This document shows, one piece after another, positions 1-7,511 of a stretch of 16,070 nt of DNA. Source of the stretch: DAOUAJ01 sp034433615 (lineage in GTDB: Bacteria > Chloroflexota > Anaerolineae > DUEN01); assembly GCA_034433615.1 (NCBI GenBank), contig DAOUAJ010000147.1, forward strand, positions 1-16,070, in the 5' to 3' direction. Positions within the stretch are counted from its first letter, which is position 1. Each line of letters begins with the position of its first letter. The notes under the pieces were generated by a model that saw only the letters and a list, made by a program, of their open reading frames with translations, had not been told where the DNA came from and did no database searches. A program made the position numbers and the translations under genes.

Positions 1-21
1 GATCGCTGACCACTTGCCAAT

Positions 22-59
22 AAAAAACCAGCTCATGATGCCGATCTGGCTGAGCTGGT
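22..59 (-). terminator. Intrinsic terminator-like hairpin, minus strand
   Basis: A perfect 9-bp inverted repeat (ACCAGCTCA at 27-35, TGAGCTGGT at 51-59) with a 15-nt loop. Read on the minus strand, the stem is followed directly by six T residues (22-27 on the plus strand) and then ATT. This is the shape of a rho-independent terminator for leftward transcription, either from the peptidase operon or from the promoter at 201-229. The stem is short and AT-GC mixed, so strength is uncertain. Confidence 0.5.
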
Positions 60-194
60 CGTAACTCCCCCTCGCGCGGAGCAGCCGCCATCAACCAGAC
101 CTGCGGTCCGGCTTAATGGCCTTAATTTGCTTCTCGGCAAGCAGGGCGATCAGTGTGTTCACGTCCGATAACTCTGGCAATTGATGAACTTCAC
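22..194 (-). other. Candidate short transcript or leader, unresolved
   Basis: This stretch lies between a near-consensus leftward promoter and a leftward terminator-like hairpin, so a transcript of about 170 nt is expected if both work. It could be a small RNA, or a leader with an attenuator for a gene beyond the left edge. Minus-strand reading shows only short frames. One reads VNTLIALLAEKQIKAIKP and stops at a TGA that overlaps an ATG by one base. Another stays open to the window edge. Neither has a convincing ribosome binding site, and I recognise no RNA family. Confidence 0.3.
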
Positions 195-1486
195 GAATTG
201 ATATTAGCACAATTGGCCGAAGGTGTCAAAAGTGGATCAGGGGAGCGTATCCGATTTTGGACATACAGATTCTGCCCATGATTCGCATGGTTGGACGCAG
301 GGCCTACATCCTGCGCGCGCAGCCAGCGAACGAGAATGTCCACGCATTCGAGCACGCGAGGTAGGTGCACCCGTTCCCGACGATCTAAAGGCGAATGCAG
401 GCCCCCCATGCCCAGGCCACTGTCCAGGCTGCCCAGCACGGCCGCCGGGATGCCGGCGCGGAGAAAGGGCATGGCGTCACTGTTGACCAGGGGAAGCCGT
501 TGAGGCGACCTGCCCGTCACCTGGCGGATCGCCGATTCCAGGCTGGCGTTGAGTTCGGGGTCCGTCCGATAGCGGTTGAAGGCTGTGCCGTCCTGCTCCC
601 ACAGCACGTAGTCGCCATCTTGCCCCATCGCTTCGAGGTTAATGACTCTGGTCGGCAAAGGCCACGCCTCCCGCTCCGCCACGTACCGGCGCGAGCCCTG
701 CATCTGCACCTCCTCCCCGCTGAACAGGACGATCGTGACAGTGGTATGGGCCATCTCCAACTGTCCCTGGGCCAGCCGTCGGCACAGCTCGATCAACACG
801 GCCACGGCCGCGCCGTTGTCCACGGCACCCTGGCTGGGCGGGCGCCGCCATCGGCCTAGCAGCAGGTTGCCGCCAAACCCTACGCCGAAGATGACCACGA
901 GCAGGGCACAAATCAGGGCGATGCCGAACGGGATCATGGCCCATGGCGAGCCGGCCGTTGCCAGCCAACGGTCCAGGGCACTGGCTACACCCGCCATCAA
1001 AGTCAGAGCTGAGGCCGGCCGGCTGTTCTCGATGAACACGCGCCGTTGCCTGGGGTCCAGTAGCTCCGTCTTGCTATCGTAATGGGCCGTCAAGATGACC
1101 TCGCCTGCCGGGTGGGGGACTGGAAAGGCGCAGATCAGGTTCTCCCCCTCCGTTCGCACGATGCCAGTGATGATCGGCACCAGCAAACCGGTCTCGAGAA
1201 ACGGGATCAAGACGAAAAGAAGGCTGATCGCCAGCGTTGGCCAGCCCCAACGTGCCAGCACGCCGACCAGCAAGGTCACAGACGTGATGATGAGCCAGGC
1301 GCCCAGGATCTCGTTGAAATAAGCATTCAGCGGATACTTCTGGACAGAGTACGGGATCCCGAATCGAGAGAGCACCTGTCGCAGGGCGGACGCGGTCTCA
1401 CGCAGCGCGGCGCTGCCGTTCGGGCGCGGCACTGACAGGATGTCCAGGAGCAATTCGAGATCTCGCTGACGATCAGGTGACGACAT
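191..1486 (-). CDS. M28-family zinc peptidase with membrane helices
   Basis: 431 residues. Predicted metal-dependent aminopeptidase/carboxypeptidase-type hydrolase of family M28. All family signatures are visible in order: H135-x-D137 (AHYDS), D223 (AVDNGA), the catalytic pair E258-E259 (SGEE), E285 (NLEAMG) and H364 (GGLHSPLD), which together bind two zinc ions. Hydrophobic segments at about 59-110 (two helices) and 183-206 are inserted into the peptidase fold, so it is probably membrane-bound; the side is not resolved. The start overlaps the upstream oxidoreductase by 14 bp, suggesting translational coupling. The last 40 or so residues (after about 391) look unconserved, and their coding DNA contains a leftward promoter. 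The substrate cannot be told from sequence. Confidence 0.9.
   Translation of the reverse strand: MSSPDRQRDLELLLDILSVPRPNGSAALRETASALRQVLSRFGIPYSVQKYPLNAYFNEILGAWLIITSVTLLVGVLARWGWPTLAISLLFVLIPFLETGLLVPIITGIVRTEGENLICAFPVPHPAGEVILTAHYDSKTELLDPRQRRVFIENSRPASALTLMAGVASALDRWLATAGSPWAMIPFGIALICALLVVIFGVGFGGNLLLGRWRRPPSQGAVDNGAAVAVLIELCRRLAQGQLEMAHTTVTIVLFSGEEVQMQGSRRYVAEREAWPLPTRVINLEAMGQDGDYVLWEQDGTAFNRYRTDPELNASLESAIRQVTGRSPQRLPLVNSDAMPFLRAGIPAAVLGSLDSGLGMGGLHSPLDRRERVHLPRVLECVDILVRWLRAQDVGPASNHANHGQNLYVQNRIRSPDPLLTPSANCANINS
201..229 (-). promoter_or_regulatory. Sigma70-type promoter firing leftward
   Basis: On the minus strand there is TTGACA (plus-strand 224-229), a 17-bp spacer and TAATAT (201-206). 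This is a perfect -35 and a 5-of-6 -10 box at ideal spacing. It lies inside the last codons of the M28 peptidase gene, and the predicted start near 194 is almost exactly at that gene's stop codon. It would transcribe out of the left edge. Confidence 0.6.
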
Positions 1487-2798
1487 GGGCCAACAGGTGA
1501 TCGCTCAAACGTTTGGCCAGCCCGATGATGGTGAGCACGGTGGGCCGGTCCAGCGCCTCGGGAAAGATACTGGCGTCGCAGACGTAAAGGTTGTGGATTG
1601 CCGTCTCCAGATCGCTGGTCAACATCTCTCCGAGGCGGACGGTGGCACTAGGATGGGTGCCTCGCGGCGGCGTAGGGAAGATCGAGTCAGGTTCACAGCC
1701 GACTTTGAGCAGAATGCGGCGGCAGACAGCGATCGCGTGGTCCAGGCGCGCTTGATCAGGCTCGGTAAGCGGCTTGCTGATGCTCCCTCCAGGGCCGATC
1801 TCCCCGGAGACGTGGTCTTTGATCTTGACCATCACCCCCAGCGTGCGGCCATAGCGCGGCCAGGTGAGGGAGTAGCGCAGGCCCTTGAGGGCCATGATGA
1901 GGGGGTAGAGGAGCCAGGGATCAATCAGCGTGCTCAGCATGTACCCGTGTTCGTCATCAGCCCAGGCATAGGTCATGGGAGGCTCGTCCCCAATCCCCTT
2001 GTAGCGAGAGGTGCCATAGACCATCAAGGTCGTGTCCATGGCCAGGCCACGGCCAGCGTCGGTCAGGCCGGAGGCCTGCAGGATGCGCGGCGTACCGATG
2101 CCCCCCGCGGCCAGCACGACCACTCTCGCTCTGACTTGGAAAGGCCGCCCCCGCTGCACCCCCTCCACCCCGATAGCCTGCCCATCCTCGATCAATACGC
2201 GGTTGGCCCGCGCTGATGTGATCAGTTCACAGCCGGCCGCGACCGCCTCATCCAGATACTCGGCCGCGTTCCACTTGGCTCCGCAGCGACAGCCCAACAT
2301 GCACTTCGCCCCGCAGTCAAACCGGCGAGCGCGAGCGGGGTCCATGAACTTGGGGAGAGGCTGCCAGTCCATACCCAGGCTGGCCGCCGCCTCAGCGATT
2401 CGGCCTGAAGCCGCCCCCCTCAGCTCAGGCGGCAGCGGCGCGATCTTTAGCTCCTCAATCGTCTCGTCCACGTGCCTCTCGAGGTCGAGCCCGTAGCGTT
2501 CGCGCAGCCAGGCCGGGGGCCGGGCCGCCGATCCGCAGTACATGCTGGTCGCGCCCCCCACCATTAGGGGCCGGATGATGTTCAGCCCCTCCCGGGTGAA
2601 GAGGAAACTGGCCCGATCGGTGTAGCGCAAGGCTCCCAGATAGGTGCCATAATACAGCTTGCGCCGGTAGTCGAGGCCCCTTTCCAGGACGAGCACCTTT
2701 TTCCCGGCCTGTGCAAGTTGGCGGGCTACCGTGGAGCCGCCCGGCCCAGAGCCGACAATCACAACGTCTACGTCCGAGGCCGTCAGGATAGGAACCAT
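1473..2798 (-). CDS. GMC-type FAD-dependent oxidoreductase with Cys cluster
   Basis: 441 residues. The N-terminus has an FAD-binding Rossmann motif (G16-SGPGG, with the ribose-binding E39). The C-terminus has the GMC-type block: H382 in GTHPSATVRLG, then LYVCDASIFPEA and a PTVLTI segment. The family oxidises alcohols or related substrates with FAD. The usual Asn before PT in the last motif is Arg here (DRPTVLTI). A compact cysteine cluster, C162-x3-C166-x3-C170-x-C172 followed by GAK, resembles the Cys-rich segment of some GMC and long-chain alcohol oxidase relatives. Metal binding is only a guess. The start ATG has AGGAGG ten bases upstream. It lies 46 bp after the PLP enzyme gene and overlaps the M28 gene. 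The substrate is unknown. Confidence 0.85.
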   Translation of the reverse strand: MVPILTASDVDVVIVGSGPGGSTVARQLAQAGKKVLVLERGLDYRRKLYYGTYLGALRYTDRASFLFTREGLNIIRPLMVGGATSMYCGSAARPPAWLRERYGLDLERHVDETIEELKIAPLPPELRGAASGRIAEAAASLGMDWQPLPKFMDPARARRFDCGAKCMLGCRCGAKWNAAEYLDEAVAAGCELITSARANRVLIEDGQAIGVEGVQRGRPFQVRARVVVLAAGGIGTPRILQASGLTDAGRGLAMDTTLMVYGTSRYKGIGDEPPMTYAWADDEHGYMLSTLIDPWLLYPLIMALKGLRYSLTWPRYGRTLGVMVKIKDHVSGEIGPGGSISKPLTEPDQARLDHAIAVCRRILLKVGCEPDSIFPTPPRGTHPSATVRLGEMLTSDLETAIHNLYVCDASIFPEALDRPTVLTIIGLAKRLSDHLLAHVVT

Positions 2799-2828
2799 CT
2801 TCGATTCGCCTCCTGTGAATGGAGCCCA

Positions 2829-2863
2829 CAGGTGACTGGTACTTTCAAAGTGCCGGCCACTTG
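2829..2863. repeat. Dispersed palindrome, family A copy 1
   Basis: A near-palindromic 35-nt element beginning CAGGTGACTGGTACTTT and ending with the matching arm to CACTTG; the arms pair with three G-T wobbles and one mismatch. It resembles the element at 8843-8878. It spans the 3' end of the PLP enzyme gene, whose stop codon at 2845 lies within it, and the gap before the oxidoreductase gene. It may act as an intercistronic hairpin. Confidence 0.6.
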
Positions 2864-3942
2864 AGGGCCCTTAAGTTTGATGGCAGCTTCGCTTCCCAGC
2901 CTGGGGGCAGTGGCGGCAGAGGGTGGGAATTATACGTGTGCCAGAACAACAGCGGGCCGTCAAATCGGCCTGTGGTTGCTGCGTCGAGCAGCGCTGCCAT
3001 CGCCTTGGCCGTGTAACACTCGTCCAGGGTGATCCCCTCAGTCTCTTCCAGAACCCGCGCGGCGGATGTCCCGGCGGCCGTGGGATACCCATATCCCTGC
3101 CCCAGATACCCCTCCTGGACGATCACCTCTCTGGGCTGCACACGCGGGCGCGGCATATCGGGATCGTGACGGTTCAACAACGCCAGCGTCCTGCTGGCCA
3201 GCCTCGCCACTGTGTATGGACTCAGGGGCAGCACATCACTGACTCTCACACCGATGACGGGCACATCCCATCCCAGCAGGCGGAACCCGGCCACCAGCCC
3301 GGCATGCGTGCCGTTTGACCCCAATGCCACGAAGATGGCGGCAGGCCGGGGCATCTCGCCAGCCTCGACCTGCCCGGCCAGCTCGAAGGCGGCATTGACG
3401 ATGCCCACGGTGCCCAGAGGGGTGGAGCCACCCGGCATCAGGAGCATCGGTAGCCGCCAAGGCTGTCGGCATATCAGGCGGGCTGTGAGCTGGACAGCCC
3501 GGATCGCCACGCGCCTACACCCCGGCACATAGTGCAGATGAGCGCCATGGGCCAACATTTGCCCCAGGGTTTGATGGACCTTGGGGGTGAGGGGCTGATC
3601 CACCAGGCAGAGGTGGACGGCGATGCCCAGCTCACCGGCATAGATCGCGGTGGCCAGGCCATGGTTGGTGCCCAGGCCGCCGAAGGTCACAATGGCGCGC
3701 GTTCCACGAGCCAGGCAGTGGCCCAGGAGAAACTCGAGCTTGCGAGGCTTGTTGCCGCCGTAGCGGGTGCCGATGCCATCATCGCGCTTGATCCACAAGG
3801 TAACAGGAGAGCGCATGGCAGCCTCAAGGCGGGTGAGCCGCTGCACAGGGCTGGCCTGGTGGATGATCGGATAGCGGGGCAGCGCGCCTGCCAGATTCGG
3901 ATATCGGGTGAACAGGGACACTCCATCACCGTCTGCGGACAT
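2845..3942 (-). CDS. PLP-dependent D-cysteine desulfhydrase/ACC deaminase-like protein
   Basis: 365 residues of the fold-type II PLP family that includes D-cysteine desulfhydrase and 1-aminocyclopropane-1-carboxylate deaminase. The PLP lysine is K65 in YGGNKPRKLEF, preceded by the typical IKRDDG. The phosphate-binding Gly-rich loop is GSNGTHAGLVAG. The usual active-site motif G-x-QSN-H/Q appears as GGLGTNH (89-94), so Thr92 stands where a Ser is normal. The exact reaction is therefore uncertain, though deamination or desulfhydration of a small amino acid is likely. The final codons come from a palindromic repeat, so the C-terminus may have been altered. It is the first gene of a leftward three-gene run and is divergent from lexA. 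The ribosome binding site before ATG 3942 is weak (CAGG). Confidence 0.85.
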   Translation of the reverse strand: MSADGDGVSLFTRYPNLAGALPRYPIIHQASPVQRLTRLEAAMRSPVTLWIKRDDGIGTRYGGNKPRKLEFLLGHCLARGTRAIVTFGGLGTNHGLATAIYAGELGIAVHLCLVDQPLTPKVHQTLGQMLAHGAHLHYVPGCRRVAIRAVQLTARLICRQPWRLPMLLMPGGSTPLGTVGIVNAAFELAGQVEAGEMPRPAAIFVALGSNGTHAGLVAGFRLLGWDVPVIGVRVSDVLPLSPYTVARLASRTLALLNRHDPDMPRPRVQPREVIVQEGYLGQGYGYPTAAGTSAARVLEETEGITLDECYTAKAMAALLDAATTGRFDGPLLFWHTYNSHPLPPLPPGWEAKLPSNLRALKWPAL

Positions 3943-3980
3943 ACTCTACCTGCAGGCTCATCTTATCAGGCTTATCTCAT

Positions 3981-4011
3981 AATGTATGCCACAATAGCAG
4001 TGGACCGTCAA
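3981..4011 (-). promoter_or_regulatory. Possible promoter of the leftward PLP operon
   Basis: On the minus strand there is TTGACG (4006-4011 plus), a 19-bp spacer and TACATT (3981-3986). The -35 matches at five of six bases, but the spacer is longer than ideal. It is the best candidate between the PLP gene and lexA. Confidence 0.35.
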
Positions 4012-4067
4012 ATCGGCCCGAAGTTGGGAAAAGGGGCTGAACAGCTTGGGAATCTTTTGGGTAAATC

Positions 4068-4096
4068 TTGACTAGAACGCGTGTTCGTGGTATACT
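4068..4096 (+). promoter_or_regulatory. lexA promoter
   Basis: TTGACT at 4068-4073, a 17-bp spacer and TATACT at 4091-4096, close to the sigma70 consensus at ideal spacing. The predicted start near 4103 leaves a leader of about 53 nt before the lexA ATG at 4156. The LexA box fills most of the spacer. Confidence 0.8.
4075..4086. promoter_or_regulatory. LexA box (SOS operator) in the lexA promoter
   Basis: GAACGCGTGTTC is a perfect GAAC-N4-GTTC palindrome, matching the LexA operator known from Firmicutes and Actinobacteria. It sits between the -35 and -10 boxes of the lexA promoter, where bound repressor would exclude RNA polymerase. This is the normal arrangement for LexA autoregulation. Confidence 0.85.
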
Positions 4097-4155
4097 GTCA
4101 TAGAACAAACTTTCCAGTTGTAACACTCATGCGTCGTGAGGGAAGAGGAGGCCAT

Positions 4156-4794
4156 ATGGTTTTATCGGAACGACAGCAGCGAATCCTGGAGTTCATCGAG
4201 GAATATATCACGGAGAACCGATTTCCGCCCACCATCCGTGAGATTGGCTCAGCCGCGAACATTTCCTCTACTTCGGTGGTGAACTATAACTTGAAGAAGC
4301 TTGAATCAGCAGGGTATCTTGAGCGCAACCCTGAGGTCTCTCGCGGCATCCGCTTGCTCAAATCCGTGCGCGCGACAGCCTCTGCCGGCAGCCGGCCCAT
4401 CAGAATCCGCCTGCTTGGCCGGATCGCGGCCGGTCAACCCATCCCCGTTCCTGACCAGAATCCTTTCGGCGGTGAGACAATTGAGCTTACGGAACTGCTC
4501 TCGCCTGATCCGGAGAATCTGTATGCCCTGGAGGTGCGCGGCGATTCCATGATTGATGCGCTGGTCGGTGATGGCGACCTGGTGATCCTGCGCTACCAGC
4601 AGACGGCTCAAAACGGGGAGATGATCGCTGCCTGGCTGAAGGACCAGGAGGAAGCGACGCTCAAGTATTTCCATCTGGAGGGCGATCGCGTGCGATTGGA
4701 GCCTGCCAACCCAAGTTACCAACCGATCTGGGTACCTGCTGATCAGGTCGAAATTCAGGGCAAAGTGGTGGCTGTGATTCGGCGTCTGAACTGA
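4156..4794 (+). CDS. lexA: LexA SOS repressor
   Basis: 212 residues from ATG 4156. This start is chosen because AGAGGAGG lies five bases upstream and it gives the normal LexA N-terminus (MVLSERQQRILEFI); upstream in-frame starts lack a site and would overlap the promoter. An N-terminal winged helix-turn-helix occupies about 1-65 (PTIREIG...STSVVNYNLKKLE). The self-cleavage bond is A92-G93 in GRIAAGQPI. The S24-type protease dyad is S131 (RGDSM) and K170 (EATLKYF). It represses DNA-damage genes and cleaves itself when stimulated by RecA filaments. The LexA box in its own promoter indicates autoregulation. All key residues are present and the length is typical. Confidence 0.97.
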   Translation: MVLSERQQRILEFIEEYITENRFPPTIREIGSAANISSTSVVNYNLKKLESAGYLERNPEVSRGIRLLKSVRATASAGSRPIRIRLLGRIAAGQPIPVPDQNPFGGETIELTELLSPDPENLYALEVRGDSMIDALVGDGDLVILRYQQTAQNGEMIAAWLKDQEEATLKYFHLEGDRVRLEPANPSYQPIWVPADQVEIQGKVVAVIRRLN

Positions 4795-4879
4795 CCAGCC
4801 GTTGTGCCGGCCCCGCTCGTAGCCTACCCTGAGCCATGGGCAGCCTGTCTTAGATGTCGCTGGGCAGCCATCAGCTATC

Positions 4880-4925
4880 AGCAGTCAGCGGTCAGCCAGT
4901 AGCTGAGGGCTGATCGCTGACTGCT
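4880..4925. repeat. Long hairpin between lexA and comEC
   Basis: An 18-bp stem with one G-T wobble (4880-4897 with 4908-4925) around a 10-nt loop. The arms are built from AGCAGTCAGCG and CGCTGACTGCT. The flanking bases carry further degenerate TCAGCTATCAG units, giving the look of a dispersed repeat. There is no T-run after the stem, so termination after lexA is possible but would not be classical. Confidence 0.6.
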
Positions 4926-4997
4926 ATCTTCAGGCCAGGGAAGTCGTTACTACGAACCTGCACTGGCGATTGGGCTGTCATTGGGTGCTGCTATAGT

Positions 4998-5018
4998 CTC
5001 TCCAGTCCAACTGGAGGG
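4998..5018 (+). promoter_or_regulatory. Hairpin covering the comEC ribosome binding site
   Basis: CTCCAG (5000-5005) pairs with CTGGAG (5011-5016), extended by one wobble and one C-G pair. The 3' arm contains GGAGG, the Shine-Dalgarno sequence of comEC, six bases before ATG 5024. If the mRNA includes the 5' arm, translation would be damped. A weak promoter (TTGGGC at 4970, TATAGT at 4992) would start near 5003 and remove part of the arm, so the effect depends on the real start site. Confidence 0.35.
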
Positions 5019-5023
5019 CACTC

Positions 5024-7441
5024 ATGACGCTGGTTTACCTTACCATCGCCTGGCTGGCTGGCATCGCTGCGGCGCACCTGCTCTGGCAGAGCGGCCTGTT
5101 AGCCTGCGGCTGGCCCACACTTCCCATGTGGGCCGGTGCCGTCGGCTCGGTTCTGCTGCTGGTGCTGGTTCTGCGCCGTCACCCCCGGGAACGTCTGTTT
5201 GCATTCGTCTTGATCTTCGCCATCCTGGGCGGCTGGCGCTACCAGGCGCATCCGTTCCAGCCATGCTTCACGCCGACCGACCTGGCCTACTATAACGGCG
5301 ATGAAGCCATATCCGTCTGGGCTACCATCGAAGGGACAATTGTGAGCGATCCCGACGTCCGTGATCGTTACACCGACCTGCGCGTTGAAGCAGATCACAT
5401 CACGATTAAGGGGATCAGTCATACCGTACAAGGCCTGGTACTGGTGCGGGGCCAGAGATTCGTGGATTACAGCTATGGCGATCGTGTACGCGCCTCTGGC
5501 CTCCTGGAAAAGCCCCCGCGCTTGGAGGATTTCGACTATCGAGCTTATCTGGCACGCCAGGACGTCCACTCCATCATGCGTCGGCCACGCGTCGAACGAC
5601 TGGCCGGTGATAGCGGACCCGCCCTCTGGCGAACGCTTTACGGGTTTCGACGTCGAGCTCGGCAGACGATCCATCGTTTGTTACCCGAGCCGGCTGCCGG
5701 CCTGTTAACCGGCATCCTGTTGGGTATCAAGGCCGGAATCCCCTCGGGACTTTACGATACCTTTAACGCTACGGCCACCAGCCACATTATCGTGATCTCG
5801 GGATCAAACATCAGCGTGGTCGCAGGGTTCCTCAGCCTCGGCCTGGGCCGGCTGCTGGGGAAACGGCGGGCAATGCCCCTGGTGCTGGGTGGGATCGCTG
5901 CCTACGTGCTGCTGGTGGGCGCCGACGCGGCGGTGGTGCGCGCTGGCATCATGGGTGGCCTGGGGATCATCGCTTTGCAGCTCGGCCGCCAGTCCACGGC
6001 CCTCGTCTCCCTGGCCGCCTCCGCGCTGCTCATGACCGTGCTCAACCCGCTCACCCTGTGGGATCTGGGGTTCCAGTTCTCCGGTATGGCCACCCTGGGG
6101 CTGATCCTCTTCGTGCCGCCGTTGCAGGCCGCGAGCGAAGGCTGGCTGAGCCGGGCCCTAGGGAGCGCGCGGGCCGGCCGGGTCGGCGCCTTCCTCAATG
6201 ATGGCCTGATCGTCACGCTGGCTGCCCAGATCACGACCACGCCGCTGATCGTTTACTACTTTGGCCGCCTCTCGCTCGTTTCTCTGTTTACCAACTTCCT
6301 TATCCTGCCCGTCCAGCCGTACATCATGACCTGGGGCGGCGCCACTGTGCTGCTGACATTCGTGCCCGGTTTGCAACCGGTGGCTCAGCTTGTCGCCTAC
6401 ATCCCCTGGCTGTGCCTGGCCTACACCGTGTGGGTCGTGGAAGCCACCGCCCGCCTGCCCCTGGCCTCCCTCGACCTGGGACGCTTTCCAGCAGGCTGGC
6501 TGGGGATTTATTACGCAGGGCTGGTGCTGTTGCTGACAGCTCACCACCGAAACGTGGACTGGCGTGGGTGGATGCGCGGGCTGGTGAGCCATCTGCCTGA
6601 TAAGATTGCAGTCACCGCCTTATCGGCCGCCGTCGTACTGGTCTGGCTGGGGGCGATCCAGGCGCCCGACGGCCTGCTCCATGTCTTCTTTTTGGATGTG
6701 GGTCAGGGGGATGCCATCCTGGTCCAGACCCCCGGCGGGCGACAGGTCTTGATTGATGGTGGTCCCAGCCCCACGCAACTGGCCTGGCAGGTGGGCCGAC
6801 ACATGCCCTTCTGGGACCGTGACCTGGACGTGGTTGTGCTCACCCACCCGGATGGCGACCACATGAATGGACTCATCTCGCTGGTCGAACGGTACGGCGT
6901 GGGGTTAGTGATGGACTCGCCCCTGTCCGATCAGGCACGAGAAGCGCAGCCCTGGCTGGCGGCCCTCAATCGCCGCGGGATGCGGCGCGAGATGGCGCAG
7001 CGCGGACTCCGGATCCATCTGGGGGATGGGGTCTGGCTAGACGTGCTGCACCCGCCCGCTCAACCTCTCACCGGTACCGGTGCAGACGACAACAATAACT
7101 CAACGGTCATCCGGCTGGGGTATGGGCGCGTGTGCTTCTTGCTGACCGGCGACCTGGAGATGGCGGGTGAGGCCGCGCTGATCGCCTCTGGCCAGTCCGT
7201 GCAGTGCCCTGTCCTGAAGGTCAGCCACCACGGCAGCGCCGGGGCTACTTCCCAAGATTTCGAGGCTGCGGTCGCACCCCAAGTCGCCGTGATTCAGGTA
7301 GGTGCCGACAATCGCTATGGCCATCCGGCGCCTGAGGTATTAAAGCGGCTGTCTCCGGCGCGCATCTACCGCACGGACCAGGATGGCACCATTGAAGTCA
7401 CCAGCGATGGTCAACGGCTGTGGTTACGCACAGAGCGATGA
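5024..7441 (+). CDS. comEC: ComEC/Rec2 DNA-uptake channel with metallo-beta-lactamase domain
   Basis: 805 residues, a full-length ComEC. The N-terminus has two or three helices and then an OB-like DUF4131 region (about 90-190). The competence domain starts near 215 (GLLTGILLGIKAGIP) and includes FNATATSHIIVISGSN (about 247-262) and the GADAAVVRAGIMG motif, followed by many membrane helices to about 545. The C-terminal metallo-beta-lactamase-like domain starts near 553 (HVFFLDVGQGDAILV). It retains the metal motif H608-x-D610-x-D612-H613 (THPDGDH), D710 (LLTGDLE) and SHHGS at 734-738, so nuclease activity is possible. The family carries single-stranded DNA across the inner membrane in natural transformation. 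GGAGG precedes the ATG by six bases. No comEA or pilus gene is in the window. Confidence 0.95.
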   Translation: MTLVYLTIAWLAGIAAAHLLWQSGLLACGWPTLPMWAGAVGSVLLLVLVLRRHPRERLFAFVLIFAILGGWRYQAHPFQPCFTPTDLAYYNGDEAISVWATIEGTIVSDPDVRDRYTDLRVEADHITIKGISHTVQGLVLVRGQRFVDYSYGDRVRASGLLEKPPRLEDFDYRAYLARQDVHSIMRRPRVERLAGDSGPALWRTLYGFRRRARQTIHRLLPEPAAGLLTGILLGIKAGIPSGLYDTFNATATSHIIVISGSNISVVAGFLSLGLGRLLGKRRAMPLVLGGIAAYVLLVGADAAVVRAGIMGGLGIIALQLGRQSTALVSLAASALLMTVLNPLTLWDLGFQFSGMATLGLILFVPPLQAASEGWLSRALGSARAGRVGAFLNDGLIVTLAAQITTTPLIVYYFGRLSLVSLFTNFLILPVQPYIMTWGGATVLLTFVPGLQPVAQLVAYIPWLCLAYTVWVVEATARLPLASLDLGRFPAGWLGIYYAGLVLLLTAHHRNVDWRGWMRGLVSHLPDKIAVTALSAAVVLVWLGAIQAPDGLLHVFFLDVGQGDAILVQTPGGRQVLIDGGPSPTQLAWQVGRHMPFWDRDLDVVVLTHPDGDHMNGLISLVERYGVGLVMDSPLSDQAREAQPWLAALNRRGMRREMAQRGLRIHLGDGVWLDVLHPPAQPLTGTGADDNNNSTVIRLGYGRVCFLLTGDLEMAGEAALIASGQSVQCPVLKVSHHGSAGATSQDFEAAVAPQVAVIQVGADNRYGHPAPEVLKRLSPARIYRTDQDGTIEVTSDGQRLWLRTER

Positions 7442-7451
7442 TGGGCAAAAA

Positions 7452-7485
7452 AGAAACCAGGTTTTTCTGAAAAAACCTGGTTTCT
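7452..7485. terminator. Bidirectional terminator hairpin between convergent genes
   Basis: A perfect 15-bp stem (7452-7466 with 7471-7485) with loop CTGA, formed by AGAAACCAGGTTTTT and its complement. It begins ten bases after comEC and lies before the stop of the leftward secreted-protein gene, so it can serve both. The stem is AT-rich at its top, and its 3' arm ends GGTTTCT rather than in a long T-run. Confidence 0.6.
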
Positions 7486-7511
7486 GAACTCGAAGCAACC
7501 GCTGACAGGGT

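Noticed and set aside
191..1435. Long plus-strand frames opposite the M28, GMC and PLP genes
   Set aside because: They are antisense shadows in GC-rich DNA; the minus-strand proteins carry complete family motifs.
2955..4018. A 14-bp identical sequence CCGTCAAATCGGCC near 2955 and 4005
   Set aside because: One copy is inside the PLP gene and the other in its upstream region; no structure links them and chance is enough.
4081..4155. Longer N-terminus for LexA from GTG 4081 or ATG 4129
   Set aside because: GTG 4081 lies within the promoter spacer; both lack a proper ribosome binding site and add residues before the normal LexA N-terminus.
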